From positions 868,001-932,000 of the forward strand of contig NZ_JAJCVJ010000001.1 in NCBI RefSeq assembly GCF_020567425.1: a stretch of 64,000 nt of DNA, given 5' to 3'. A program made the translations under genes and the position numbers. The notes beneath the pieces were generated by a model. The model saw only the letters and a program-made list of their open reading frames with translations. It was not told the DNA's origin and made no database searches. Positions 25,773 through 34,433 of this stretch are shown piece by piece. Numbering within the stretch: position 1 is the first letter of the stretch; each line of letters opens with the position of its first letter. This DNA comes from Salinirubrum litoreum. GTDB lineage: Archaea; Halobacteriota; Halobacteria; Halobacteriales; Haloferacaceae.

Positions 25773-27530
25773 GTGCCACTCGACCCGAACGACTACGACA
25801 TCTCCGAACTCGGCCCCGCGCTGAAGGACGTCGAGGACGTGGACGAACTCCGCGAGATTCTGGCCGCCGAGGAGGCCGGGCAGGACCGCGTCGGTGCGAA
25901 GAAACTCATCGAGAGTCGGATCGAGAAGTTCGCGGACGACGGCGAGGACGCCGGGGACGGCGAACTCGACCCGAGCGAGATGAGCCTCGCAGACCTCGGG
26001 AACGCGATCCGGAAGATCGAGGACACGGACCGGCTCCGAGAGGTGCTGGACGCCGAGGAGAGTGGAGCGAACAGAGACGGCGCGAAACGACTCATCAGTC
26101 AGCGTATCGAGTCGCTGACCGAGACCGAGGAGGACGACGGCGACGGGGACACGGACGAGGAGCGACTGAGCCCCGAGGAGAAACACCCGGATCTCGACCA
26201 CCCGACCGCCGACAAGCGGCACGTCAGGGCGCTCGACGGGGGCGAGTACCGCGACATGTGGGTCTACTGTGAGACGCAGGGCGGTGACCTGCTGTCCGTC
26301 TCGCGGGAGATGCTCGGGAAGGCCCGCGAGTTGATGGACGACTACAACGCCCGGTACGTCGGCGACGACGAGGCGGACGAACGCGTGGTCGCCGTCCTCA
26401 TCGGCGACGGCGTGAGCGAACTCGCCGACGAGTGCATCGCCCTCGGTGCGGACGTGGTCGTCCACTACGAAGACGAGCGACTGGACCGCTTCGTCCACAA
26501 GCCGTACACCGAGGTCTTCTGCGAGATGGCGCGGTGGCACGCAGAGCCGCCGGACGCGACCGGCGTCGAGGGGACGGACCCAGACCCGACCGACTGGCGC
26601 GACTACGACGAACCGCGCTACGTCCTGTTCCCTGCGACGAACAACGGGCGGGACCTCTCGGCGATGGTGCAGGCCGAGTTGGACTCGGGGCTGGCGTCCG
26701 ACTGCTCCGGTCTCTACATCGAGGACACGGAAATCTCGAACCCCGCGAAGACCGGCGAACCGGGGACGACGAAGACGTTCCGCCGAGTCCTGCACATGAA
26801 GCGGCCGGACTTCTCGGGGTTCGAGTACTCGACGATCCTCTGTCTCGACGCGCCCGACCGGGAGTTCCACCCGCAGGGCGGGTCCGTGATTCCGGGCAGT
26901 TTCGACGTGCCGGACCCGAATCCCGAACGCGAGGGCGAGGTGATCGCCTTCGAGACCGACGTGCCCGACGACTGGTTGCGGGTCCGGGTGACAGAACACG
27001 ACCGACTCGACGAGGGTGTCGACCTGACCGGCCACGACGTGATCGTCGCAGTCGGTCGGGGCATCGGCGCGGACCCGACACGCGGGATGGAACTCGCGGT
27101 CGAACTCGCGGACGCCTTCGAGGACGCCGAGGTCGGCGTCTCGCGTGGCATCGTGACCGGGTCGTACCAGTTCGACGCGCACGTCGAGCAGTACACCCAC
27201 GAGGACCGCCAGATCGGCGAGACCGGGCAGATCGTCGAACCGAAGATCTACATCGGGGCCGGCATCTCCGGGGCGGTCCAGCACAAGGTCGGCATGGACG
27301 AGTCGGACACGATCATCGCGGTCAACACTGACCCCGACGCCCGCATCCGCGACTTCTCGGACTACTTCGTCGAGGGCGACCTGTTCGAGGTCCTGCCCCG
27401 ACTGACCGAGGCGGTCGAGACCGGCGAACTGGACCTCGCGGCGATGGCAGACGGCGGTCGTCGCCGGTCGCCGGAGACCGACGGTGGTCCTGAGACCACC
27501 GGTGAAGAAGGGGGTGACGCCGATGTCTGA
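25773..27530 (+). CDS. etfA: Electron transfer flavoprotein alpha subunit with duplicated N-terminal helical repeat
   Basis: The protein has 585 residues from a GTG two bases after etfB; typical EtfA is 310-350 residues. Residues 13-53 and 75-115 are two copies of one helical unit (VDELREILAAEEAGQDRVGA versus TDRLREVLDAEESGANRDGA). After an acidic linker come the ETF N-domain (from about 155) and the FAD domain (VAVGRGIG, VGVSRGIVTGSYQ, IYIGAGISGAVQHKVGM, IIAVNTDPDARI). An insert rich in aspartate lies mid-protein. It overlaps fixC by 8 bases. Confidence 0.93.
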   Translation: MPLDPNDYDISELGPALKDVEDVDELREILAAEEAGQDRVGAKKLIESRIEKFADDGEDAGDGELDPSEMSLADLGNAIRKIEDTDRLREVLDAEESGANRDGAKRLISQRIESLTETEEDDGDGDTDEERLSPEEKHPDLDHPTADKRHVRALDGGEYRDMWVYCETQGGDLLSVSREMLGKARELMDDYNARYVGDDEADERVVAVLIGDGVSELADECIALGADVVVHYEDERLDRFVHKPYTEVFCEMARWHAEPPDATGVEGTDPDPTDWRDYDEPRYVLFPATNNGRDLSAMVQAELDSGLASDCSGLYIEDTEISNPAKTGEPGTTKTFRRVLHMKRPDFSGFEYSTILCLDAPDREFHPQGGSVIPGSFDVPDPNPEREGEVIAFETDVPDDWLRVRVTEHDRLDEGVDLTGHDVIVAVGRGIGADPTRGMELAVELADAFEDAEVGVSRGIVTGSYQFDAHVEQYTHEDRQIGETGQIVEPKIYIGAGISGAVQHKVGMDESDTIIAVNTDPDARIRDFSDYFVEGDLFEVLPRLTEAVETGELDLAAMADGGRRRSPETDGGPETTGEEGGDADV

Positions 27531-29190
27531 CGACTACGAGCACTACGAGGCGGTCGTCGTCGGTGGCGGTCCCGGCGGGGCGGCCGCAGCGGCACGCCTC
27601 GCGGATCACGGCGTCGAGACGCTCCTGCTCGAACGCGGCGTCGACGCAGGGTCGAAGAACGTCTCGGGCGGCCTCATCTACGCCGAGGAGTCCGCGCCGT
27701 ACACCATCGACGACCTGTTCCCGGACTTCCGCGAGGCGGCCTCCGAGCGCCCGATCACGCGGTACTACATCCACAACGTCGCCGGCACGTCGGTCGAGAC
27801 GTTCAACCTGACCGACCTGCACGAACACGACACCCAGTGGTCCGACAGCGTCCTCCGCCGGCGGATGGACTCGTGGCTCGCAGAGCGCGTCCACGAACGC
27901 TGTCGGGAGACCGGCGGCGGCGTCCTGACCGAGGTCCGGGTGAACGGCCTCCTGCGCGAGGACGGCGAGATAGTCGGCGTCACGTGCGACGAACTCGACC
28001 CCATCCGCGCGGACACCATCGTCGCGGCCGACGGCGTCAACTCCGAACTCGCACGGGACGCCGGCCTGATGGACTGGGAGGACCCCGGCGAGTGGTTCCA
28101 GGGCGTGAAGGCGGTCGTCGACATGGACCCGAAAGTCGTCGACGACCGGTTCGACATCGACGCCGACGAGGGGGTCGCCCACCTGTTCTCGGGCGACCTG
28201 TTCCAGAACGTCCGGGGCGGCGGCTTCCTCTACACGAACGAAGACTCGCTGTCCATCGGCTCCGTCTTCCACCTCGACAGCATCGTCGCGGAGGCGGCCG
28301 AACCGCACGAACTACTGGACGCTCTGCTGACCCACCCACTGCTCGGGCGCTGGCTCGGCGACGACTACGACGAGCGAGAGTACTCCGCGAAACTCGTCCC
28401 GGACTCGAAGAAGGTCGCGCTCCGCCAGCCACACGAGGGTCGCCTGCTGGTCGTCGGCGACGCGGCCGGCCAGATGCAGGCGCAGGGGCCGATCATCAAG
28501 GGGATGAACCACGCCGTCACTGCGGGGGCACTCGCGGCCGACGCGGTGAACGAAGCCCGCGAATCCGGGCGCGTCGAGACGGCCGGCAGCCGCTACGCCC
28601 AGAAGTTGGACGACAGCGGGACGATGGCGAAACTCCGTCCCCGGCGCTACGAACTCACGAGTTCGATCGCGGAACACGATACCGTCGCGTCGGTGACGGA
28701 TCGACTGATCGAGTCGCCGGTCGGTCGCCTCGGCGTGAAGGCGCTCGGCGGGCAACTGGAGCGGCTCTACAACTCGCCGCTCCTGACGGGGATGATCCCC
28801 GACACCGAGACGCCGTACGTCACCCTGCCGACCGTCATCGCGCAGGAACTCGGGACGCCGGTCCGGGCGCGGAACGACGTCCACCCGCCGGACCTCGTGG
28901 ACCGGATCGGCGGGCTGACCTACGACACCGACGTCGGCAACCCGCACATCCGGGTGACGGACAACTCGATGGCCGCGAGTGGTGCGGCCGTCACTGCCTG
29001 CCCGGTCTCGGCGAAGGGCTTCGGCGGCGGCTGCTACCGCGAGGAGACGATCAGGACGAACGGGTCCGAGGAGCAGGTCGTCAGTCTCGACACCCAGCCC
29101 TGCGTCGAGTGTGGCACCTGCGCCGTGGTCGCCGACACCGAGTGGGAACACCCGCGCGGTGGCAAGGGGGTGGCCTTCCGCGACGGATGA
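27523..29190 (+). CDS. fixC: FixC-type ETF:quinone oxidoreductase with fused FixX-like ferredoxin domain
   Basis: The protein has 555 residues from the ATG at 27523. It begins with an FAD Rossmann motif (AVVVGGGPGGAAAAARLADH) followed by SKNVSGGLIY. A second FAD motif is LLVVGDAAGQMQAQGPIIKG. The last ~75 residues reproduce a FixX ferredoxin: TACPVSAKGFGGGCY, CVECGTC and the terminal HPRGGKGVAFRDG. In many bacteria FixX is a separate gene. The protein should pass ETF electrons to menaquinone at the membrane. It overlaps both neighbours. Confidence 0.93.
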   Translation: MSDDYEHYEAVVVGGGPGGAAAAARLADHGVETLLLERGVDAGSKNVSGGLIYAEESAPYTIDDLFPDFREAASERPITRYYIHNVAGTSVETFNLTDLHEHDTQWSDSVLRRRMDSWLAERVHERCRETGGGVLTEVRVNGLLREDGEIVGVTCDELDPIRADTIVAADGVNSELARDAGLMDWEDPGEWFQGVKAVVDMDPKVVDDRFDIDADEGVAHLFSGDLFQNVRGGGFLYTNEDSLSIGSVFHLDSIVAEAAEPHELLDALLTHPLLGRWLGDDYDEREYSAKLVPDSKKVALRQPHEGRLLVVGDAAGQMQAQGPIIKGMNHAVTAGALAADAVNEARESGRVETAGSRYAQKLDDSGTMAKLRPRRYELTSSIAEHDTVASVTDRLIESPVGRLGVKALGGQLERLYNSPLLTGMIPDTETPYVTLPTVIAQELGTPVRARNDVHPPDLVDRIGGLTYDTDVGNPHIRVTDNSMAASGAAVTACPVSAKGFGGGCYREETIRTNGSEEQVVSLDTQPCVECGTCAVVADTEWEHPRGGKGVAFRDG

Positions 29191-29648
29191 GCCGACTCGC
29201 CGACCGCACCGCGCGACTCGCTCGCCGGGCACGCGACGACACCGCCGCCTTCGACCCGCCGAGCGACCCGCCCGCCGAGGAGGAGGCGCTCGGCTACCTC
29301 ACCGACGGCGTGGGCGAGGTCGTCTCGACCTACGTCGAGGCGCGCACGGGAGAGTTCGTCCGCCTCACGGAGACGGAGATGACAGACCTCCACCGAGCGT
29401 TGAACGACTGGCTGGCGCTGTACGCCCGGTGTTACGGTCGGTCGGTCGATCCGGACGTGACGGTGCGGACGACCGCCGAGGTGGTGCTGAAGACCCACAG
29501 CCTGCGCGACACCGCACAGCTACTGACCAGCGTCCCTGCTCGCGGGGACGCCCCCGGCGTCGGCGAGGACCGACACACCCACGCGGTGGTCGGCGACGGC
29601 GGAGACGACACGGACACGCGAGCGACCCAGACCGATGGAACTCACTGA
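29187..29648 (+). CDS. Hypothetical helical protein of the ETF operon
   Basis: The protein has 153 residues; its start overlaps the fixC stop (ATGA), so it is translated with the operon. It is mainly helical: SRLADRTARLARRARDD, a middle block GYLTDGVGEVVSTYVEARTG, LHRALNDWLALYARCYGRSV, and a disordered acidic tail. No cofactor motif is visible. Placement suggests an accessory role for the ETF:quinone branch. I do not recognise the family. Confidence 0.72.
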   Translation: MSRLADRTARLARRARDDTAAFDPPSDPPAEEEALGYLTDGVGEVVSTYVEARTGEFVRLTETEMTDLHRALNDWLALYARCYGRSVDPDVTVRTTAEVVLKTHSLRDTAQLLTSVPARGDAPGVGEDRHTHAVVGDGGDDTDTRATQTDGTH

Positions 29649-30369
29649 ACAACTCTCGTTCGACAACAAGGACCGCAAAGACATCTACGAGTACGTGGAG
29701 CGCCACGGCACCGTCTCCGAGAAACAGGCGCGCCGCGCACTGAACATGGAACCGGAGGCGTTCGGCCACCACGTCACCATCCTCCGGCGGGACGGCTACC
29801 TCCGGAACGTCGATGGGAAACTCGAAGTGGCCTACGGCGACGAGACCGCCACGGACCACGAGTCGGAGGGCATCAGCTACAGCATCCGGATCGCCCGACA
29901 GAACGACCTCTCGGGGCTGCTCGGGACCATCCGACAGGTCGCCGAGGAGGGGAGCTACATCGAGGGCGAGACGGTCGCGGACATGATCGACCACGAGGAG
30001 GTCATCCTCCGGCACAACGAACTCGGCTCCCGCCTCTTCTTCGTCGCGACGGTCGACGAGGACGTGATCGGCTGGGTCCACCTCGACCTCCCGGAGGCCG
30101 AGAAACTGTCGCACACGGCCGTCCTGACGCTCGGCTTACTGGAGGAGTACCGCGACCACGGTATCGGGAGCGCGCTGCTCGAACGCGGGACCGACTGGGC
30201 ACGCGACCACGACTTCGAGAAGCTCTACAACAGCGTCCCGTCGGTCAACGAGGGAGCAATCGGCTTCCTCGAGTCACACGGCTGGGAGACAGAGGCGGTG
30301 CGCGAGGACCACTACAAGATCGACGGCGACTACGTGGACGAGGTGATGATGGCGATCTGGCTGGACTGA
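29635..30369 (+). CDS. Winged-helix plus GNAT N-acetyltransferase fusion
   Basis: The protein has 244 residues, starting 14 bases inside the preceding gene. Residues 1-70 are a winged helix (LSFDNKDRKDIYEYVERHG, EAFGHHVTILRRDGYLRNVD). Residues 80-244 are a GNAT domain with the acetyl-CoA loop LGLLEEYRDHGIGSALLERG and the C-terminal FLESHGWETEA. It may sense acyl/acetyl-CoA state and act on DNA or a protein. Its place at the end of the ETF operon suggests a link to acyl-CoA oxidation, which is inference. Confidence 0.85.
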   Translation: MELTEQLSFDNKDRKDIYEYVERHGTVSEKQARRALNMEPEAFGHHVTILRRDGYLRNVDGKLEVAYGDETATDHESEGISYSIRIARQNDLSGLLGTIRQVAEEGSYIEGETVADMIDHEEVILRHNELGSRLFFVATVDEDVIGWVHLDLPEAEKLSHTAVLTLGLLEEYRDHGIGSALLERGTDWARDHDFEKLYNSVPSVNEGAIGFLESHGWETEAVREDHYKIDGDYVDEVMMAIWLD

Positions 30370-30404
30370 GGTCGCTCTCGCGTCGAACTCCCCGTCGAAC
30401 TCTC

Positions 30405-31463
30405 TCAGTCCCAGTCGAACTCACGACCGTCGTCGGTCGTCCGGAGGACGAACGGTCCGATGGAGAGCGTCCGTTTTGCGACAGTAGCGATCCGGAGGAC
30501 GTACGACAACAGCACCGCGAAGGGGAGGACTGCGAACCCGACCGCGAGACTGACGACGAGTACCGGGGTCGGCACTCCGGGCACGAGCGCCGGGAAGCTT
30601 CCGACCTCGTAGTACAGCACCATGAACGACGAGACGAGCAGTGCGGGGATGGAGGCGACGAGGATCACCCGCGAGAGGTCGATCAGTTCCCACTGGAAGT
30701 AGAGCGTCTTGAAGTGTTCCCGCGTCGGGCCGAACAGTTCCAGTGCCTCGATCAGATCGTCCAGCGCGGACTGCTGGTCCGCGGAGAGTTCGGTCCCGTC
30801 GTCGGAGTCGACTCCGCCGGCACCTTCCTCCTCGTCACCGCCACCACCCTCGGCCCGGAGTCGACGTGCGGCGTACAGCTTCCACGAGTAGTTGAAGTTC
30901 AGACCGGCGGAGATGACCTCGAACTGCCCGAATCGCGCGCCGGACAGACTGTCCCGGACGCCCTCGGCGTTCTCGGCCACCGACTGTGCGAGGTCGGCGA
31001 GTCGGTTGTCGTCGCCCGCAGAGTCCCGCAGTGTCTCGGCGCGGTCGTGCGTCACCGACAGCAGACTCCGGAGGAAGTCGGCCGGTTCCGGCGGGCTGAC
31101 GGGCGTGTCGAACAACTCGGCGGTGTCCTCGCGGAACTGCATCGCGCCCTGCATTCGCTCGCGCTGGTCGCCGACCGCGCCGAGTTCCTGCGAGAGCACC
31201 AGTTGCGTCAGCGTCACGACGATGGTGACACCGGTGATCGTCGCGCCGATGAACGACTGGAAGGCGGTCTCGATGGGGTCACCCTCCTCGAGGAAGCCGA
31301 CTGGATCGGGGACCAGCAGGCCGACCGCGAGGAGAAGCCCGATCACGACCGCGAGAAACAGGGCGACGACGAGCAGGCGGTTCGCCTCGGTGAGCACCCA
31401 GAGTTTGACGCGGCTCTCGTCGGCGCGCTCCCGCATCGTGTCGGCCGGGGCGTCGTCGCTCAC
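30405..31463 (-). CDS. Membrane protein with N- and C-terminal helix pairs
   Basis: The protein has 352 residues from the GTG at 31463; an ATG nine codons in (MRERADES) is also possible. Two helices lie near the N-terminus (LLVVALFLAVVIGLLLAVGL; ITGVTIVVTLTQLVLSQELG). A long cytoplasmic helical region with an acidic low-complexity insert (GGGGDEEEGAGGVDSDD) follows, then two C-terminal helices (ILVASIPALLVSSFMVLYY; VLVVSLAVGFAVLPFAVLL). The layout resembles small bestrophin- or channel-like proteins, but no signature is present. Function unknown. Confidence 0.72.
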   Translation of the reverse strand: MSDDAPADTMRERADESRVKLWVLTEANRLLVVALFLAVVIGLLLAVGLLVPDPVGFLEEGDPIETAFQSFIGATITGVTIVVTLTQLVLSQELGAVGDQRERMQGAMQFREDTAELFDTPVSPPEPADFLRSLLSVTHDRAETLRDSAGDDNRLADLAQSVAENAEGVRDSLSGARFGQFEVISAGLNFNYSWKLYAARRLRAEGGGGDEEEGAGGVDSDDGTELSADQQSALDDLIEALELFGPTREHFKTLYFQWELIDLSRVILVASIPALLVSSFMVLYYEVGSFPALVPGVPTPVLVVSLAVGFAVLPFAVLLSYVLRIATVAKRTLSIGPFVLRTTDDGREFDWD

Positions 31464-31515
31464 GGGACGACAGTCGGTGCGCGTCGGGAAAAGTCGCGGG
31501 GGTCGGTCTTCTCGC

Positions 31516-31674
31516 TCAGCGCCACTCGACGCCCTCCAGCGGTTCGGCCACGACGCCGTCCTGCTGGACCAGCACCCGAGCGTGGGCGGTACACACCTCT
31601 CTATCCTCGGCCCACGGGACGTACACCCGGACCGCCGCCTCGTCCTCGCAGTCCGCCTCCGCACAGGTCGCCAT
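31516..31674 (-). CDS. 52-residue Cys/His zinc-finger-like protein
   Basis: MATCAEADCEDEAAVRVYVP carries a Cys pair (CX4C), and EVCTAHARVL carries a Cys-x2-His, so together they can bind one zinc. The product is short and acidic, ending EGVEWR. Longer in-frame starts run through a repetitive non-coding stretch, so the ATG at 31674 is preferred. It lies between the membrane gene and tmcA, all on the minus strand. Function unknown; small proteins of this type are common in haloarchaea. Confidence 0.68.
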   Translation of the reverse strand: MATCAEADCEDEAAVRVYVPWAEDREVCTAHARVLVQQDGVVAEPLEGVEWR

Positions 31675-31938
31675 GTGCGGTGCTACCACGCGAGCCGGCT
31701 TCGGTCTGTCGGCGACCTGCACCGACCGCTCTCGGTCGCGCACTCGCGTCGGCAGTTCGCGCGTTCTGAACACGTCGGCGACTCCCTGCGGTCGTCGCCG
31801 CGTCGCGGGTGAAGGCGCGGTCGCACCCGGTTCGGTCGTCGGCTTCGTCACTGCGTTCGGTCGCCGACTCCCTATCGGTGCCGGCGACCAACCCGAGTTC
31901 CGTGCGCCAGTTCCTCTCGTTCACCCGGCCCACCTACG
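31675..31938. repeat. Spacer with interrupted inverted repeats
   Basis: The 264-base gap between tmcA and the 52-residue gene holds two similar hairpin-forming stretches: cggcga..tcgccg (31776-31800) and gtcggc..gccgac (31838-31868). Both are built on ctgcg and gtcg words. Longer openings across this DNA have repetitive, non-protein-like composition. The minus-strand promoter of the small gene must lie here. Confidence 0.4.
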
Positions 31939-34284
31939 TCACTCCGTAGTCTCGTCGCCGACCAACCGATCACGCTCGGCCAGTGCCACCTCGGTCCCGT
32001 AGGCGTCCACCAGCGGTTTACAGGCGTCACCGAAGGCGCGCATACACTGCGCCTTCGAGACGAAGCCGAGTTCGTCGGCCACCGACTCCCAGTCGTGACA
32101 CTGCAACGCCCGGCGGACCAGCAGGCGTTCCTCGTCGGCGTCCAGCCCATTCAGATCGTCCACGATGCCGGCCACCGCGAGCGGTCGGAAGGCACCGGGT
32201 GAAACTGCCGAGATACCCGCCCCGTAGCTCGCGCCGACCACTACGCGCCAGTCGGCCGGCGAGCGGTCGGTGTCCGGGTCGGCGTCCGTCGCCCGGAGTG
32301 CGCTCCGAGCGACATCCGGATCGAGGTCGCGCAGGGGATCGGAGAGCAGACCTCGCACCCGGTCGGCGAACCAGTCGGCGTGGCGGTCGTGCAACTGCTG
32401 GCCGGCGTCGCTCGTGGGGCGGAGCATCAGCGCCGAGTACTCCCCGCTGGTGTCGTTCCGGGTCGTCGAGAGGTGGACGACGCCGTAGTCGTTGGCCGAC
32501 CAGAAGCGCAGGAGGTCGGGTGTCGCGCCGTACCCGACACCGAGCCAGTCCATCTCGTGGGCGAACTCCTCGTGAATCTCGTCGAGGAGGTGCGAGCCGA
32601 GTCCACGCGACCGGACCGCGTGGTGAGTGGCGATCCGGACCACGCGCTGGCCGACCGGAATCGCGGCGTCCACGTCCCGCAACTGGCTCGTCAGCACGTC
32701 GGGAAGCATGTTCCCGCGCACTCGCGCCCCGTCGTACATCGACTGCCGCAGGTCCTCGGGGAGTCCGCCCTCGCGTGCCAGCAGGGCGACCGCGACGACG
32801 TGGCCCTGCCAGCAGAGCGCCCGAATCCGGAGGTTCGGCGCGTCGAGCAGTCGCGCGAGGTCGTCCGGTTCGGTCCGGTAGTGGGCCGTCACCAGCAGGC
32901 CGAAGATCTCCCGCAGGAGATGCTCGTCAGCCAGCAGATCCTCGGGCGAGAGCGCCCGGTACACGAGCGACCCGGAACCTGCGGTGTGATCAGGGTCGAC
33001 TGTCGCGTCGGCGACCACCTGCTCGACCGGTGGCCGGGCGTCGAGCAACAGCGCCCGGAACGCCCACGACTCCACCGGGTCGCCGGCCGCGTACCGGATC
33101 GGTGCGTCGAGTCGCACCGCAGAGACCTCGCGGTCGCTCTCGGCGAGGTGCTCGCGGAACCGGACCGAGAACCCCCGACCTGCGCCCTCGTAGCCGTGGA
33201 CCGTCGTGCAGAACGCGACCGGCGGCCCCCCGGCGAGATCCGAGAGCAGGCGAACCGGGAGCGCGGCCGCCTCGTCGACGAGGAGCGCGTCCGGCGGATC
33301 AGACGCCAGCAGGTCGACCGCCTCCGGCGGGTCGGCGAACCGGACTCGGCCACCACTCTCGGCGATCAGCAGACGCGGACTGTCGGCGTTCGGCGAGCCA
33401 TCGGCGAGCATCCCCCGGTCGCGCAGGACCGCCCGAGCGCGGGCGAACACCTCCTCGGCGTTCCGGTAGCCCGGCGCGGTGACGAGGACGTCCCGTCCCT
33501 CGGCGGCGAGCGCCCCGGCCGCGAGTCCCGCCGCGCTGGACTTCCCGCGTCCTCTGTCGGACTCGACGACGACCGCCGTGTTCGGATTTCTGAGCATCTC
33601 CAGCGTGGCGACGGCGTCGGCCTGATCCGGTGTCAGGCAGGCTTCGTACACCGACGCGGGGAACTCGGCGGTGCCGGGTGCCTCGACTGCGGGACGCTCG
33701 CGGGCCGGAAAGGGGTCGGTCAGGCCGTCGCGTTCGATCACGAGGTTACCGTCGGAGTCGATTCGGACGACCGCGACACCGGGATGGTCCCGCAGGGTAC
33801 CGACGAACCGTCGGCGGAAGTTGCCGCCCACGTCCGCGACGGTAGCCGGTGGCACCGCCAGTCGCTCGTCGAAGTCGTCGCGTCGGTCGGGCCACTCGTC
33901 GAGCGGCGGCGTCAACAGGACGAACAGCCCCCCGCCGTCCACCGCGCCGACGGTGCGCCCGACTGCGTTCGGCGAGAAGTCCGCGTGGCAGTCGAGGATC
34001 ACGGTTCGGCGGGTTCGGCCCAGCAGATCGCTCGCGTGCCGAGGTTCGACGGTCTCGACGCCCGGTACCTCGCGGGTCGAGACCAACGTGCTGTCCGTGT
34101 CGGCGGCGGAGTCGGAGTCGCCGGTCCCCGCGTCGAGGACCCGAGAGTCGTCGTCACTCGCCCGAACCGCGTCGAGTGCCGTCTCCAAGCCGATGTCGCG
34201 GTCGCCAGCGAGCACGAGCAGTCGGCGCTCGTTCGCCCGGCGGGCTTCCGTGCGGAGCGACCGGACGAGGGCACGGCAGTCCAT
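31939..34284 (-). CDS. tmcA: tRNA(Met) cytidine acetyltransferase TmcA
   Basis: The protein has 781 residues from the ATG at 34284. It makes N4-acetylcytidine, in archaea on several RNAs. Domains in order are an N-terminal DUF1726-like domain, an RNA-helicase-like ATPase with Walker A ESDRGRGKSSAAGLAAGA and the Walker B-type ALLVDEAAALPVRLLSDLAG, and a GNAT domain (VVRIATHHAVRSRGLGSHLL). The C-terminal tRNA-binding region follows (LQCHDWESVADELGFVSKAQ). It is divergent from the NO reductase, 150 bases apart. Confidence 0.95.
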   Translation of the reverse strand: MDCRALVRSLRTEARRANERRLLVLAGDRDIGLETALDAVRASDDDSRVLDAGTGDSDSAADTDSTLVSTREVPGVETVEPRHASDLLGRTRRTVILDCHADFSPNAVGRTVGAVDGGGLFVLLTPPLDEWPDRRDDFDERLAVPPATVADVGGNFRRRFVGTLRDHPGVAVVRIDSDGNLVIERDGLTDPFPARERPAVEAPGTAEFPASVYEACLTPDQADAVATLEMLRNPNTAVVVESDRGRGKSSAAGLAAGALAAEGRDVLVTAPGYRNAEEVFARARAVLRDRGMLADGSPNADSPRLLIAESGGRVRFADPPEAVDLLASDPPDALLVDEAAALPVRLLSDLAGGPPVAFCTTVHGYEGAGRGFSVRFREHLAESDREVSAVRLDAPIRYAAGDPVESWAFRALLLDARPPVEQVVADATVDPDHTAGSGSLVYRALSPEDLLADEHLLREIFGLLVTAHYRTEPDDLARLLDAPNLRIRALCWQGHVVAVALLAREGGLPEDLRQSMYDGARVRGNMLPDVLTSQLRDVDAAIPVGQRVVRIATHHAVRSRGLGSHLLDEIHEEFAHEMDWLGVGYGATPDLLRFWSANDYGVVHLSTTRNDTSGEYSALMLRPTSDAGQQLHDRHADWFADRVRGLLSDPLRDLDPDVARSALRATDADPDTDRSPADWRVVVGASYGAGISAVSPGAFRPLAVAGIVDDLNGLDADEERLLVRRALQCHDWESVADELGFVSKAQCMRAFGDACKPLVDAYGTEVALAERDRLVGDETTE

Positions 34285-34433
34285 ACCCGCGATTGGCGCG
34301 TCGACGGTTTGGCCGTTTTCATCCGGCGGCACCCGGCGGCCCACGTTCCCCGTCCGAACACGTTCGGGAGCCGTCCCACCGACTCGGAACCCCCGTCCGA
34401 CTCAAAAGCCCGCCGTGTGAAGGGCGACCCGTC

